Source: Desulfobacter postgatei 2ac9 (GTDB taxonomy: Bacteria > Desulfobacterota > Desulfobacteria > Desulfobacterales > Desulfobacteraceae). Taken from it: a stretch of DNA of 64,000 nucleotides. The notes under the pieces were generated by a model. It ran no database searches. It saw nothing but the letters and a program-made list of their open reading frames with translations, and was not told where the DNA came from. The DNA is taken from assembly GCF_000233695.2 (NCBI RefSeq), contig NZ_CM001488.1, positions 770,049-834,048 of the forward strand, written 5' to 3'. Shown here in pieces: positions 41,721 to 50,769 of the stretch. Position 1 is the stretch's first letter. The number at the start of each line of letters is the position of its first letter. The position numbers and the translations under genes are program-made.

Positions 41721-42992
41721 TTACCTCCTCAGAGTCTGAATGGCTTTAAGGGCCATGCCGGTTGCATTCTGGTTGGATGTCACAACATCGGCCGGTTTAT
41801 TGGCACACCCTGCTGCAAACAGGCCGCCTTTGGAAAAGTCATTGATAATAAAGCCTTCGTCATCAAAGGTCAGATCAGCTGCGGGCTTATCAATGGCGCA
41901 GGTGGGCTGCATTCCGGTGGCCAGCACCAGCATATCAACGGTTTGTCTAATTTTTTCACCTGAGATGGTATCTTCGGCCACAAGGTTGATGTTGCCGGTC
42001 CCGCTCTCTTCACTGACTTCCGCAACCTTGCCTTTGACAAAGAATACGTTTTTATCCGCCTTGAGTTTGGCATAGAAATTTTCGTATTTTCTGCCGGGAG
42101 TCCGCAGATCAATGTAATATATGTAAATTTTTGCATCAGGATATTGGGCCCTGATATATGTGGCATGTTTTAAGGATGCCATGCAGCAGATATATGAGCA
42201 GTAGGGCAGATGGTTTTCATCCCTGGAACCTGCACACTGCGCAAAGGCAATGGTTTCAGGTGCCTTGTCGTCGGACGGGCGGATGATTTTACCTTCGGTG
42301 GGGCCGTTGAAAGATGCCAACCGTTCCAGCATCATGTTGGTGATGATGTTCTGGTAACGGCCAAAACCAAGATTGTCAATGCGGGTGGCATCATAGGGCT
42401 GCCATCCGGTGGCGAATACAACGGCACCGACTTTCAGGTCGAATGTGCGTTCTTCCATGGTAAAATCAACGGCGTTATATTTGCAGGCTTCTTTGACCTT
42501 TTCCCGGTCATCCTTACTCATGGCCGGATCCATGACATATCGCTGGGGAAAGGCCATGTTGTGCGGCAGATATGCGGCCTTGCGGCGATCCATGCCAAAG
42601 TTGAATTCATTGCTGATTTCAGTTTCGCACACTTTTGCACATTCACCGCAACAGGTGCAGTTGCTGTTTACATACCGGGGTGCGGTTTTTACGCTAACGG
42701 TGTAATTTCCAGGCTTGCCATCAACCTTTTGTACCTCGGAAAGCGTGTACACCTTGATGTTCTTGTTGTCTTTGAGTCGTCTGTAATTGATTTCAAGACC
42801 GCAGGTAGGCGGGCAGAGTTTGGGGAAGTAGTGCTTGAGCTGGGAGACTCTTCCGCCAAGGGAAGCTTCCTTTTCAATCAGGAAGACTTCGTAGCCCACT
42901 TCGGCAGCTTCCAAAGCGGTTGTCAGGCCACTGATTCCACCGCCAACCACCATAATGCTTCCACTTACCGGGGCTGAATTTTCTGTAGTCAT
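41721..42992 (-). CDS. qmoA: QmoA, HdrA-like flavoprotein subunit
   Basis: A 423-residue flavoprotein homologous to HdrA. The FAD motif is MVVGGGISGLTTALEAAEVG, followed by LGGRVSQLKHYFPKLCPPTC and a cluster motif CTCCGECAKVCETE. Later come FAQCAGSRDENHLPYCSYIC and LVLATGMQPT. GGAGGG lies before ATG 42992. First gene of qmoABC; it lies downstream of aprBA on the same strand, in the order common to sulfate reducers. Confidence 0.95.
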   Translation of the reverse strand: MTTENSAPVSGSIMVVGGGISGLTTALEAAEVGYEVFLIEKEASLGGRVSQLKHYFPKLCPPTCGLEINYRRLKDNKNIKVYTLSEVQKVDGKPGNYTVSVKTAPRYVNSNCTCCGECAKVCETEISNEFNFGMDRRKAAYLPHNMAFPQRYVMDPAMSKDDREKVKEACKYNAVDFTMEERTFDLKVGAVVFATGWQPYDATRIDNLGFGRYQNIITNMMLERLASFNGPTEGKIIRPSDDKAPETIAFAQCAGSRDENHLPYCSYICCMASLKHATYIRAQYPDAKIYIYYIDLRTPGRKYENFYAKLKADKNVFFVKGKVAEVSEESGTGNINLVAEDTISGEKIRQTVDMLVLATGMQPTCAIDKPAADLTFDDEGFIINDFSKGGLFAAGCANKPADVVTSNQNATGMALKAIQTLRR

Positions 42993-43116
42993 GCTGTCCC
43001 TCCGTGCATTTGAGTTGTGTAGTTGTGTTGTGTATGAGTTCCAAATTTTGTATGCCGGTTTCTGGCAAAACCAATTATATTCGGTTTAAGCCCGGGGTCG
43101 GCATCCTGATCTCCTT

Positions 43117-43168
43117 ATTTGCAAGACTGCAAATTAACCTATAATCCGTTTGTTCGCAAGCTTGCGAA
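43117..43168. repeat. Two palindromes upstream of qmoA
   Basis: ATTTGCA-AGAC-TGCAAAT (43117-43134) and the perfect 16-bp palindrome TTCGCAAGCTTGCGAA (43153-43168) lie between the apr terminator and qmoA, about 125-175 bases before its start. They may be operator sites or RNA hairpins in the qmo leader. Confidence 0.55.
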
Positions 43169-43202
43169 AAAGGAGACAGGGCCGGGCAGGCATAATCTGA
43201 AA

Positions 43203-43238
43203 AACCTCCAGGCACCGGTAAGCCGGCACCTGGAGGTT
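43203..43238 (-). terminator. Terminator of the apr operon
   Basis: On the minus strand AACCTCCAGGTGCCGG pairs with CCGGTGCCTGGAGGTT (two mismatches), followed by TTTT. It separates aprBA from qmoABC, so qmo probably has its own promoter or depends on read-through. Confidence 0.8.
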
Positions 43239-43276
43239 CATATCAAGACATCCTTAGGTTAAAACGTCTTACCGCA

Positions 43277-45238
43277 CTAGTCGGAGATGATTTTAACGTA
43301 GGGTTCTTTTTTCAGAGTCCACTCGTTAGTCTTCTTGTCATAAGAAGAGTTAACAAAGCAGAACCATTCTTCGTCATTCTGGCCCATGAAGTCGCCTCTG
43401 TAGTAGAAACCAGGGAAGCGGGATTCTTCACGGAACTGGATGTGACGGGTATGAGCCTGAACTGTGTAGAGACGATGGATAACTTCCCATGCTCTGAGCA
43501 GTTCATGCAGATCGCCGGCAGCAACTTTCTCAAGGTCTTCACGGAACATTTCGAACAGGTCCATGAGAACTTCAAGGGATTTGCCGTTGGTCATGTAGAA
43601 AGTACCGGTACCTGCACCATACTCATTGGTCATCTTCATCAGACGCATAGCCATGCCGGCAGGTTTGCAGTATTTGGGGTTTACGTCTGTTGCTGTGGTG
43701 TATTCAAAGTTATCCAGGTAGTTGTATACCGGATAGTAAACCATGTCCACCAGCTCTTTGTCGGATTCAGCAAAACCGGAAACCTTGTCGCCTTCGGCTT
43801 TCAGGTACTGAATCATTGACTTGGCAATGATACGTCCTTCTGCATGAGATCCTGAAGAGAACTTATGACCGGAGCAGCCAACGCCGTCACCGGCAGTGAA
43901 CAGACCGCGAACGGTTGTCATTCTGTTGTAACCCCATTTGTAGGAAGCAGGTACCCAGTCTTCCTCGGGACCGGAACACCAGATTCCGCAGCATCCGGAG
44001 TGGGAACCCAGCAGGTACGGTTCGGTGGGCATAATTTCTGAGTCTTTTTTCTCGGGCTCAGTATTGGTTGCACACCACAGGCCGGCCTGACCAACGGACA
44101 TGTCAAGGAAATCTTCCCAGGCTTCTGATTCCAGATGCTTGAGTTCTTTCTTGTCCATGGTTTCGCCAAGAGCAGCAAGTGCTTTGGTGGTTTCCATAAT
44201 GATGGGACCACGGCCTTCTTTGTATTCTTTCATCATCAGATGATTACGCAGACAGGTCGGGGTTACGGCAGCAGTTCCGTAAGGAGCGTATTTTGCAAGC
44301 TCGGCTTTGGCATCTTCGGAACCGGCGTAGTTTTCACCAAGACCGTTAACGGTTTTTGCTTTGAACAGCAGGAACCATGCACCAACAGGGCCGTAACCGT
44401 CTTTAAAACGGGCCGGGGTGAAACGGTTTTCCATCATGGAGAGTTCAGCACCGGCTCTCAGAGCCATGGTGTAGGTGGAACCGGCATTCCATACGGGATA
44501 CCAGGCACGGCCTTTACCTTCTGCAACCGAACGGGGTTGGTAAATGTTAACCGCGCCACCGCAGGCAACCATTATAACTTTTGCGTTGAAGATGTAGACT
44601 TTGTTTTCACGTACGGAAAAACCAACGGCACCGGCAACTCTTTTGGGATCATTTTTGTCGTTGAGGATTTCAACGATGAAAACTCTTTCAAGGATGTTTT
44701 CGTCGCCAAGGGCTTTTTTACCGGCTTCAGCAACGATTCTCTTGTAGGATTCACCGTTGATCATGATCTGCCATTTACCGGTACGAACGGGAGTGGCGCC
44801 GGCTTTAAGCGTACCGGATTTCATGCCTTTTTTTCCGTCCATATTTTTGCCATCGTCGCTTTTTTTCCAGATGGGAAGTCCCCATTCCTCGAACAGATGT
44901 ACGGAATCGTCAACGTGACGGCCAAGGTCAAAGATCAAGTCTTCACGAACAATACCCATCAGGTCGTTACGAACCATGCGGACATAGTCTTCAGGTTTGT
45001 TGGAGCCGATGTAGGTGTTGATGGCGGACAGACCCTGGGCAACAGCACCGGATCTTTCAAGAGCGGCTTTGTCGACAAGCAGAATTTTGGTGTCGTCGTC
45101 AGCCCATTTTTTGATCTCAAATGCAGTACCGCAGGCAGCCATGCCACCGCCGATGATTAGAACATCAACGTCTCTCTTCTCTACCTCTGGCTCTCTAACG
45201 GTTTTAATTTCACCAGCAGGTTTGTTAGGTAATGCCAT
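43277..45238 (-). CDS. aprA: Adenylylsulfate reductase subunit alpha
   Basis: A 653-residue FAD subunit that reduces adenosine 5'-phosphosulfate to sulfite and AMP. The FAD-binding motif is DVLIIGGGMAACGTAFEIKK; HAEGRIIAKSMIQYL, SHSGCCGIWCSG and IQFREESRFPGFYYRGDF are typical of AprA. Length and end match the family. GGAGG lies before ATG 45238. It follows aprB, the iron-sulfur subunit, and works in the cytoplasm with QmoABC as electron donor. It is a standard marker of dissimilatory sulfate reduction. Confidence 0.97.
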   Translation of the reverse strand: MALPNKPAGEIKTVREPEVEKRDVDVLIIGGGMAACGTAFEIKKWADDDTKILLVDKAALERSGAVAQGLSAINTYIGSNKPEDYVRMVRNDLMGIVREDLIFDLGRHVDDSVHLFEEWGLPIWKKSDDGKNMDGKKGMKSGTLKAGATPVRTGKWQIMINGESYKRIVAEAGKKALGDENILERVFIVEILNDKNDPKRVAGAVGFSVRENKVYIFNAKVIMVACGGAVNIYQPRSVAEGKGRAWYPVWNAGSTYTMALRAGAELSMMENRFTPARFKDGYGPVGAWFLLFKAKTVNGLGENYAGSEDAKAELAKYAPYGTAAVTPTCLRNHLMMKEYKEGRGPIIMETTKALAALGETMDKKELKHLESEAWEDFLDMSVGQAGLWCATNTEPEKKDSEIMPTEPYLLGSHSGCCGIWCSGPEEDWVPASYKWGYNRMTTVRGLFTAGDGVGCSGHKFSSGSHAEGRIIAKSMIQYLKAEGDKVSGFAESDKELVDMVYYPVYNYLDNFEYTTATDVNPKYCKPAGMAMRLMKMTNEYGAGTGTFYMTNGKSLEVLMDLFEMFREDLEKVAAGDLHELLRAWEVIHRLYTVQAHTRHIQFREESRFPGFYYRGDFMGQNDEEWFCFVNSSYDKKTNEWTLKKEPYVKIISD

Positions 45239-45286
45239 TATATACCTCCAAAAATTTTATAAGTATCAGAATTAAATTTAAGCAAC

Positions 45287-45724
45287 CTATGCCAGCTCGG
45301 TGGGAGCTTTCAGTTCCATACCATCGGCTTCCTGAGTAGACAGCAGGCCTGAATACAGGTCTTTGCCCTTCAGGCCTTCATAAGCGTTGGCTTCGCCTTC
45401 GGGAGTGGTTCTGATGGGGAACTTGAAGCGTTTTACAACGCCGTTTCTGAACTTACAAGTCCACATAATGTCCTCAGTACCCATCATGGGCTGTACGGAT
45501 GCGCCCATGGGCACGAAGTCAGAGTAGCCTCTTACTTCAATGGCCTGGGAGGGGCAGATTTTTACGCAAGAGTAGCATTCCCAGCACTGATCCGGTTCTT
45601 GGTTGTAAGCTTTCATTGCAGTTGCATCCAGAACCATCAGGTCATTGGGGCAGATGTACATGCATGCGGTTTTATCCCCGCCTTTACAGCCGTCACATTT
45701 TTCTGCGATTACAAAAGATGGCAT
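45287..45724 (-). CDS. aprB: Adenylylsulfate reductase subunit beta
   Basis: A 145-residue ferredoxin-type subunit that feeds electrons to the AprA flavin. It carries two [4Fe-4S] motifs, CDGCKGGDKTACMYICP and CWECYSCVKICP, and the extended C-terminal tail (MGTEDIMWTCKFRNGVVKRF) that wraps AprA. GGAGG precedes ATG 45724. It is the first gene of aprBA. A repeat at 45762-45779 and a possible promoter near 45925-45950 lie upstream. Confidence 0.97.
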   Translation of the reverse strand: MPSFVIAEKCDGCKGGDKTACMYICPNDLMVLDATAMKAYNQEPDQCWECYSCVKICPSQAIEVRGYSDFVPMGASVQPMMGTEDIMWTCKFRNGVVKRFKFPIRTTPEGEANAYEGLKGKDLYSGLLSTQEADGMELKAPTELA

Positions 45725-45761
45725 TTAAAATACCTCCATAAAATGTAGGTTAATCAAAATT

Positions 45762-45779
45762 GCACAAATACCGTTGTGC
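45762..45779. promoter_or_regulatory. Inverted repeat upstream of aprB (candidate operator)
   Basis: GCACAA (45762-45767) and TTGTGC (45774-45779) are perfect inverted halves separated by 6 bases, 38 bases before the aprB start. A second small palindrome, TTGTGCGACAA, overlaps its right half. Regulation of apr by redox or nitrosative-stress regulators is known in other sulfate reducers, but this sequence is not an exact match to their published boxes as I know them. Confidence 0.45.
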
Positions 45780-45922
45780 GACAATTTGTATCTATCCAGA
45801 TTAAGGCCCGTCAAAAAAAATGAAAGGCCTGTAATTTAAAGTATTTGGATTCCGAGGAAGATGGGTCTGCTCAGTTTTGAATCTCATCAAATAAGCCCTC
45901 TTCCTCAAAACAAATGATATGG

Positions 45923-45951
45923 GAATAACACCCTGACAAGGTCTGTGTCAA
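45923..45951 (-). promoter_or_regulatory. Possible promoter of aprBA
   Basis: On the minus strand TTGACA (45946-45951), 17 bases, then TTATTC (45923-45928). An inverted repeat TGACA/TGTCA lies over the -35 region. It would give a leader of about 190 bases. The rest of the 45725-46168 gap has no gene; it is AT-rich and holds the promoters for both directions. Confidence 0.35.
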
Positions 45952-46168
45952 GAAAATTCAAAAAAAATGATTTAATGATTTCTTCAATTTTTTTGAATGA
46001 TTATTCCTTTGACAATATATATGTTTTTTGGACAAGTTCGGCACTATATCTTGTGAATGCATCCATTAAAATCATCTGGAAAAACCGGTTGGATCCTGGT
46101 AGGTTATCCGCCGACGATTATTAATCACCCGTTCTATAGCATAATTTTAAAATAATAAAGGAAAAAAA

Positions 46169-46912
46169 ATGAACGATGAGATGTTGCCGGTCGGCTTGGA
46201 TGACCTTATGCAATTCAACTGCAGTGCGGATAATCCTTGTTTTAATCAGTGCTGCAGGGATCTGAATCAGGCACTGACCCCCTATGATATTCTGAGAATG
46301 AAAAATGCTGTAAAATTGCCGTCCGGACAGTTTCTTCGGGAATATACATCCCGGCATACCGGTCCCGGTTCCGGTCTGCCGGTGATTACCTTTAAGGCCA
46401 ATCCAGCCACCGGCCATGCCTGCCCCTTTGTCACGGATTCAGGGTGTTCCATATATCATGACCGCCCCGCATCATGCCGCATGTACCCTTTGGCCCGTGC
46501 CGTTGTAAAGGACAGGGGCACCGGGAAATATGTCGAGTATTTTGCTTTGATTGAAGAAGAGCACTGCAAAGGATTTGGCGGTCGGGATAATAAAACCGTG
46601 GCCCAATGGCTCCAAGGTCAGAATGTGGTCGACCACAATACGGAAAATGATAAAATTCTTGAACTGATCAGTCTTAAAAACCAGATCCGGCCCGGAAAAC
46701 TGGAAGGTGCTGAAGAAGATATTTTTTACATGGCTTTGTATGATCTGGATGATTTCAAAATTCAGATTAAGGAAAAAGGGCTTCTTGCCTCAACAAATCT
46801 TTCTGTGGAATATGTGCAGAAGGTTGTGGCTGATGACCTAAGCCTGCTTAATTTCGGTATTGCCTGGATAAAATACCAGTTGTTTGGCAAAGATTTGGAA
46901 ATTCAGGGCTGA
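46169..46912 (+). CDS. YkgJ-family cysteine cluster protein
   Basis: A 247-residue protein with the eight-Cys YkgJ-type pattern expected to bind a metal centre: FNCSADNPCFNQCC, then CPFVTDSGCSIYHDRPASCR and MYP. AAAGGA precedes ATG 46169. It is 5 bases upstream of the dehydrogenase gene and forms an operon with it. The activity is not established for the family. Confidence 0.8.
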   Translation: MNDEMLPVGLDDLMQFNCSADNPCFNQCCRDLNQALTPYDILRMKNAVKLPSGQFLREYTSRHTGPGSGLPVITFKANPATGHACPFVTDSGCSIYHDRPASCRMYPLARAVVKDRGTGKYVEYFALIEEEHCKGFGGRDNKTVAQWLQGQNVVDHNTENDKILELISLKNQIRPGKLEGAEEDIFYMALYDLDDFKIQIKEKGLLASTNLSVEYVQKVVADDLSLLNFGIAWIKYQLFGKDLEIQG

Positions 46913-46917
46913 AAATT

Positions 46918-47736
46918 ATGGAAATCAAAGGAAAAGTGGCTCTGGTACTTGGGGCGGTCAAAGGAATCGGCAAAGGCATTGGCCTGGACCTTGCCCGGCA
47001 GGGGGCAAGCCTTATCCTTACCCGCCATGACTGGGCGGATGCCTTTTGTGATATGGAGGCAGCGTTTGGGAGGACAGGTGCCCAGCATAATATAATAAAT
47101 GCAGATTTGCGTAAAACTGATGAAATTGAAGGTCTGGCAACGTTTATAAAAGATCGGTATGGACGCCTGGACATTCTGGTGAATAACATTGAACGCGGCG
47201 GATGGCCTACGGTTCACGGCACATATGTTGAAGATCAGTGGGATCTTGAGATTGAAACAACGCTTAAAGCCAAACGCTGGATTTTTGAAGCGGTGTTTCC
47301 TTTGCTGAAGGCCGGCGATGAAGCGGTTGTCATTAATATTTCTTCCGTGGCGGCCATCACCGGAAGATCGGGTCCTGCCGCCCTGGTTTTCAACGAGGGC
47401 TATTCCGCCGCCAACCGGGGGATTGGTGTACTCACCGAAACATGGGCCAGGATGGGGGCACCGTCAGTGCGGGTGAACGAATTAATGCTGGGTATATTTG
47501 AAACCCGCCATGCCCAGGGGACCCGGGGGTGGCGGGAAGTGCTCACGGATGCGGAAAAACAGTCTTTGATCGATCAGACCCTGGCAGGTCGGACCGGGCA
47601 AATTTCCGATGTTGTCAAAGCAGTCAATTTTATTATCAGGGATGCCCCCTATATGACCGGTGCGACCCTGCGTATAGACGGAGGGTTTGTCCTGGGCGGG
47701 GCTCGGGTGCCGCCAATGCCCCGGGGTATCGTTTGA
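46918..47736 (+). CDS. Short-chain dehydrogenase with atypical active site
   Basis: A 272-residue SDR-family protein. The cofactor motif is LGAVKGIGKGIG (residues 11-22) and the NNxxxGG strand is LVNNIERGG. Ser142/143 and Tyr162 of the triad are present, but the usual Lys of YxxxK is replaced by Asn166 (GYSAANRG). This makes normal oxidoreductase catalysis doubtful; it may act as a binding protein or by another mechanism. The C-terminus ends DGGFVLGG as in many enoyl/ketoacyl reductases. It is the second gene of an operon with ykgJ and is followed 22 bases later by lysR. Confidence 0.8.
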   Translation: MEIKGKVALVLGAVKGIGKGIGLDLARQGASLILTRHDWADAFCDMEAAFGRTGAQHNIINADLRKTDEIEGLATFIKDRYGRLDILVNNIERGGWPTVHGTYVEDQWDLEIETTLKAKRWIFEAVFPLLKAGDEAVVINISSVAAITGRSGPAALVFNEGYSAANRGIGVLTETWARMGAPSVRVNELMLGIFETRHAQGTRGWREVLTDAEKQSLIDQTLAGRTGQISDVVKAVNFIIRDAPYMTGATLRIDGGFVLGGARVPPMPRGIV

Positions 47737-47758
47737 GTATTTATATGGAGGTATACTG

Positions 47759-48664
47759 TTGACATTAAGGCAACTTGAACTATTTCTTGCGCTTGTGAAA
47801 ACACCCCATTTAAGTCAGGTGGCCAAGGATTTCGGCCTGACGCAGTCTGCAGTGTCCATGGCCATAAAAACCCTTGAAGAGACCTTGGGGAAACTATTGT
47901 TCGACCGCATCCACAAACGGCTGGTGGTCAATGAAAACGGGCGCTATTTTTTCAGGATGGTTGATCCCCTTGTTTTTGGTCTGCGGGAAAGCGAGTCCAT
48001 GTTTCGGGACCAGGCTCTGGTGGGAGATATCAAGGTGGGTGCCAGTTCATCCATTGCCAATTATATCCTGCCCCAGATTATTTATGAATTTGCCGAGCTG
48101 TATGAAGGGGTTCGTATAGAAAAAATAACCGGCAATACCATAGAGATCGGCAAGCTTATTGAAGACGGTGACGTGGATATCGGGTTTGTTGAAGCAGACT
48201 ACAACAGCACTGAAATCGAGCGGGAGGTGCTTGGCCTAGATGAACTCTATGTGGTGACGGGTGACCCGGATCTTGTTCGCAACGAAGATTACTGCATGGA
48301 CGAGCTTTTATCTAAGCGTTGGATTTTTCGGGAGGAGGGGTCCGGCACCCGGGAGGTTTTCCTCTATCATATAGAAAAGTATAAAAAACGGTTTAAGCCT
48401 TTCCTGGAAGTAGGTCATACGGAAGCTGTGAAATCGGTACTCAGAAACAAGGGGGCGTTAAGCTGTCTGTCCAGAATTTCCGTAATGAATGAGCTTTTGT
48501 CCGGACAGTTGTTTCGTCTCAGAATAAAGGATTTTAAATTTTCCCGTTCATTTTATACGATCTGGCATAAGGATAAATACTTTTCATCTGTTCTTCAGGA
48601 ATTCATGTATTATACAAAAGAGCGGTATAAGGCGGTATACGAAAACCAGCTCCACGCCCACTGA
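47759..48664 (+). CDS. LysR-family transcriptional regulator
   Basis: A 301-residue regulator. The winged helix is at the N-terminus (LRQLELFLALVKTPHLSQVA then LTQSAVSMAIKTLEETLG), followed by a LysR substrate-binding domain (GDIKVGASSSIANYILPQI; IGFVEADYN; REEGSGTREVF). The start is TTG 47759: GGAGG stands 7 bases before it, while the frame open to 47687 overlaps the dehydrogenase gene. Its effector and targets are unknown. It probably shares a transcript with the two upstream genes. Confidence 0.85.
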   Translation: MTLRQLELFLALVKTPHLSQVAKDFGLTQSAVSMAIKTLEETLGKLLFDRIHKRLVVNENGRYFFRMVDPLVFGLRESESMFRDQALVGDIKVGASSSIANYILPQIIYEFAELYEGVRIEKITGNTIEIGKLIEDGDVDIGFVEADYNSTEIEREVLGLDELYVVTGDPDLVRNEDYCMDELLSKRWIFREEGSGTREVFLYHIEKYKKRFKPFLEVGHTEAVKSVLRNKGALSCLSRISVMNELLSGQLFRLRIKDFKFSRSFYTIWHKDKYFSSVLQEFMYYTKERYKAVYENQLHAH

Positions 48665-48666
48665 CC

Positions 48667-50769
48667 CTAACGTTTCATATCCTGCTCGGCGGCCTGGATG
48701 GCTGTGATTGCCACTGTGTTGATAATGTCGGTTACGAGACATCCCCGGCTCAGGTCGTTTACCGGCTTGTTTAAACCCTGCAGGGTCGGGCCAATGGCCA
48801 CGGCGCCGGAGGAGCGTTGAACCGCCTTGTATGTATTGTTTCCTGTGTTGAGATCCGGAAAAATAAAAACAGTTGCCCTGCCGGCCACAGGCGAGTCCGG
48901 CATTTTAGTTTTTGCGACATCGGGTTCTATGGCCGCATCATACTGGATGGGACCTTCGATGAGCAGATCCGGGCGCTTTTGCTGTACGATCCTGGTGGCT
49001 TCCCGGACCTTGTCAACATCCTTGCCTTTGCCTGAGGTGCCCGTGGAATATGAGAGCATTGCGATTCTTGGTTCAATGTCGAACATTTTCACTGTTTCTG
49101 CGGAGGTAATGGCAATTTCTGCAAGCTGTTCAGCATTGGGGTCCGGATTGATGGCACAGTCTCCGTAAGCTAGGACTTTGTGTGGCAGGCACATGAAAAA
49201 CAGTCCGGATACCGGGGTCTGGGGGGTTTTGGCTTTGATGATTTCAAATGAGGGAATGATGGTGGCGGCGGTACTGTGGACAGCGCCTGATACCATGCCG
49301 TCCACATCACCCATGTGTACCATCATGGTGCCGAAATAGTTGACGTCCGCCACCCGGTCCCGGGCATTTTCAATGGTCATGCCCTTGTGCTTTCTTAATT
49401 CGCAATAGACCTCGGCATAAGTGTTGAGCAGTTTGGATTTTCCGGGATTGATGATTTCAAATCCTTCCATACGCAGGCCAAGCGTCCTGATTTTGTGACG
49501 GATCTTTTTTTCATCTCCAAGAAGGGTAATGTCGGCAATTCCGCGTCGCAGAATGGTTTCCACGGCGCGCAATATGCGGTCTTCATTTCCTTCGGGCAGA
49601 ACAATCCGTTTTTTGAACATCCGGGCTTTACGGATAAGTTCGTATTCGAACATTTTCGGTGTCATGATAGTGGCGTCTGTGGTGATGACTTTATTCATCA
49701 TCCGCTCAATGTCCACGTGCTGTTCAAATAGTGCCAGAGCCCGGGTGATTTTTCTGTCATCATACGGGGAAATCGAACCTCTGATTTTTTCCACGGCCAG
49801 GGCTGTGGGGAACGTGTTTTCGGTGACGCTGATCACGGGTACGGCATCGGGAAGGCCTTTTATAAGCTCCCATACCGGACCTTCAGGTACAAGACCGCCG
49901 GTTAAAATGATGCCGGAAATATTTGCGATGGAATCCGAAGACTGGGCTGCCATGCAGCCCACAATTACATCGGCCCGGTCTCCCGGGGTGATGATCAAGG
50001 TGCCGTGGTCAATTCTGCTTAACAGGTTTGTCAACTGCATGGCAGCAACGGTAAACCCCCGTGCATGCCGATAGAGCTGATTGCTTCCAATAAGTACTTT
50101 TGCGCCCAGAGCACTGGCAACTTCGGCAATGGTTGGGTTGGCCAGCGCCTCTTCCTCGGGCACGGCATATATCAGCTGATCAGGGAATAGTCCGGTTTTT
50201 TTGAAATAATCAATGATACCGGACAGGTCGGCGGGCCTCACTCGATTAATGATGGTGCCCAGAATATGACACCCCTTGCTTCCCAGGGAGTCTAAGGTCA
50301 TACTGGTAAGCGTGGCAGCCTCTTCCATGGATTTGTTGTGGGCATCAGCCACCAGGAGTACAGGACAGTTCAGATTCTGGATAATCGTCGCATTGATGTC
50401 GAACTCCACACCGGTGGTGGAAGATACAAAATCTGTTCCTTCGCAAAGGATAAAGCGGCATTTTTCCCTGGCATCATTGTATTTTTCGATAATTTTTTCA
50501 AGCAACTCATCTTTTTTGCCATGGCTTAAAAGCTGGTCGGCCTCATTCTGGGTGACGCCGTACATGGTGGCATAAGGCCGGTCAAGGTTGTACTGACTGG
50601 ACATCAGTTCAATATCCAGATCCCAGGCATCTTCGGGGTCCTTGGTGATGATGGGCCTGAAAAAGCCTACATGTTCGAGTTTTCGAAAAAGCATTTCCAT
50701 TACGCCTAGTGCAATGGCTGATTTACCCGCGCCCGCCTGGGTGGCGGTGATATATAAACCGCTTGACAT
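48667..50769 (-). CDS. pta: Phosphate acetyltransferase, long form
   Basis: A 700-residue enzyme that interconverts acetyl-CoA and acetyl phosphate. The N-terminal part has a P-loop-like start (YITATQAGAGKSAIALGVME) and a DRTGG domain, as in long Pta proteins; the C-terminal catalytic PTA domain is complete (RIVLPEGNEDRILRAVE; ALLSYST-like region IAMLSYSTGTSGKG; FPDLNTGNNTYKAVQR). No ack gene is adjacent. In a Desulfobacteraceae this serves acetate activation or release. The ATG overlaps the stop of the upstream cysteine-cluster gene (TAATG). Confidence 0.93.
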   Translation of the reverse strand: MSSGLYITATQAGAGKSAIALGVMEMLFRKLEHVGFFRPIITKDPEDAWDLDIELMSSQYNLDRPYATMYGVTQNEADQLLSHGKKDELLEKIIEKYNDAREKCRFILCEGTDFVSSTTGVEFDINATIIQNLNCPVLLVADAHNKSMEEAATLTSMTLDSLGSKGCHILGTIINRVRPADLSGIIDYFKKTGLFPDQLIYAVPEEEALANPTIAEVASALGAKVLIGSNQLYRHARGFTVAAMQLTNLLSRIDHGTLIITPGDRADVIVGCMAAQSSDSIANISGIILTGGLVPEGPVWELIKGLPDAVPVISVTENTFPTALAVEKIRGSISPYDDRKITRALALFEQHVDIERMMNKVITTDATIMTPKMFEYELIRKARMFKKRIVLPEGNEDRILRAVETILRRGIADITLLGDEKKIRHKIRTLGLRMEGFEIINPGKSKLLNTYAEVYCELRKHKGMTIENARDRVADVNYFGTMMVHMGDVDGMVSGAVHSTAATIIPSFEIIKAKTPQTPVSGLFFMCLPHKVLAYGDCAINPDPNAEQLAEIAITSAETVKMFDIEPRIAMLSYSTGTSGKGKDVDKVREATRIVQQKRPDLLIEGPIQYDAAIEPDVAKTKMPDSPVAGRATVFIFPDLNTGNNTYKAVQRSSGAVAIGPTLQGLNKPVNDLSRGCLVTDIINTVAITAIQAAEQDMKR

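Noticed and set aside
44135-45160. Open frame of 341 codons antisense to aprA
   Set aside because: It is a by-product of codon bias in aprA; the product is Phe/Gly-rich and lacks domains, and aprA is beyond doubt.
45755-45790. Rex-type binding site upstream of aprB
   Set aside because: The half-sites GCACAA/TTGTGC have a different arrangement and spacing from the Rex consensus; reported only as an inverted repeat.
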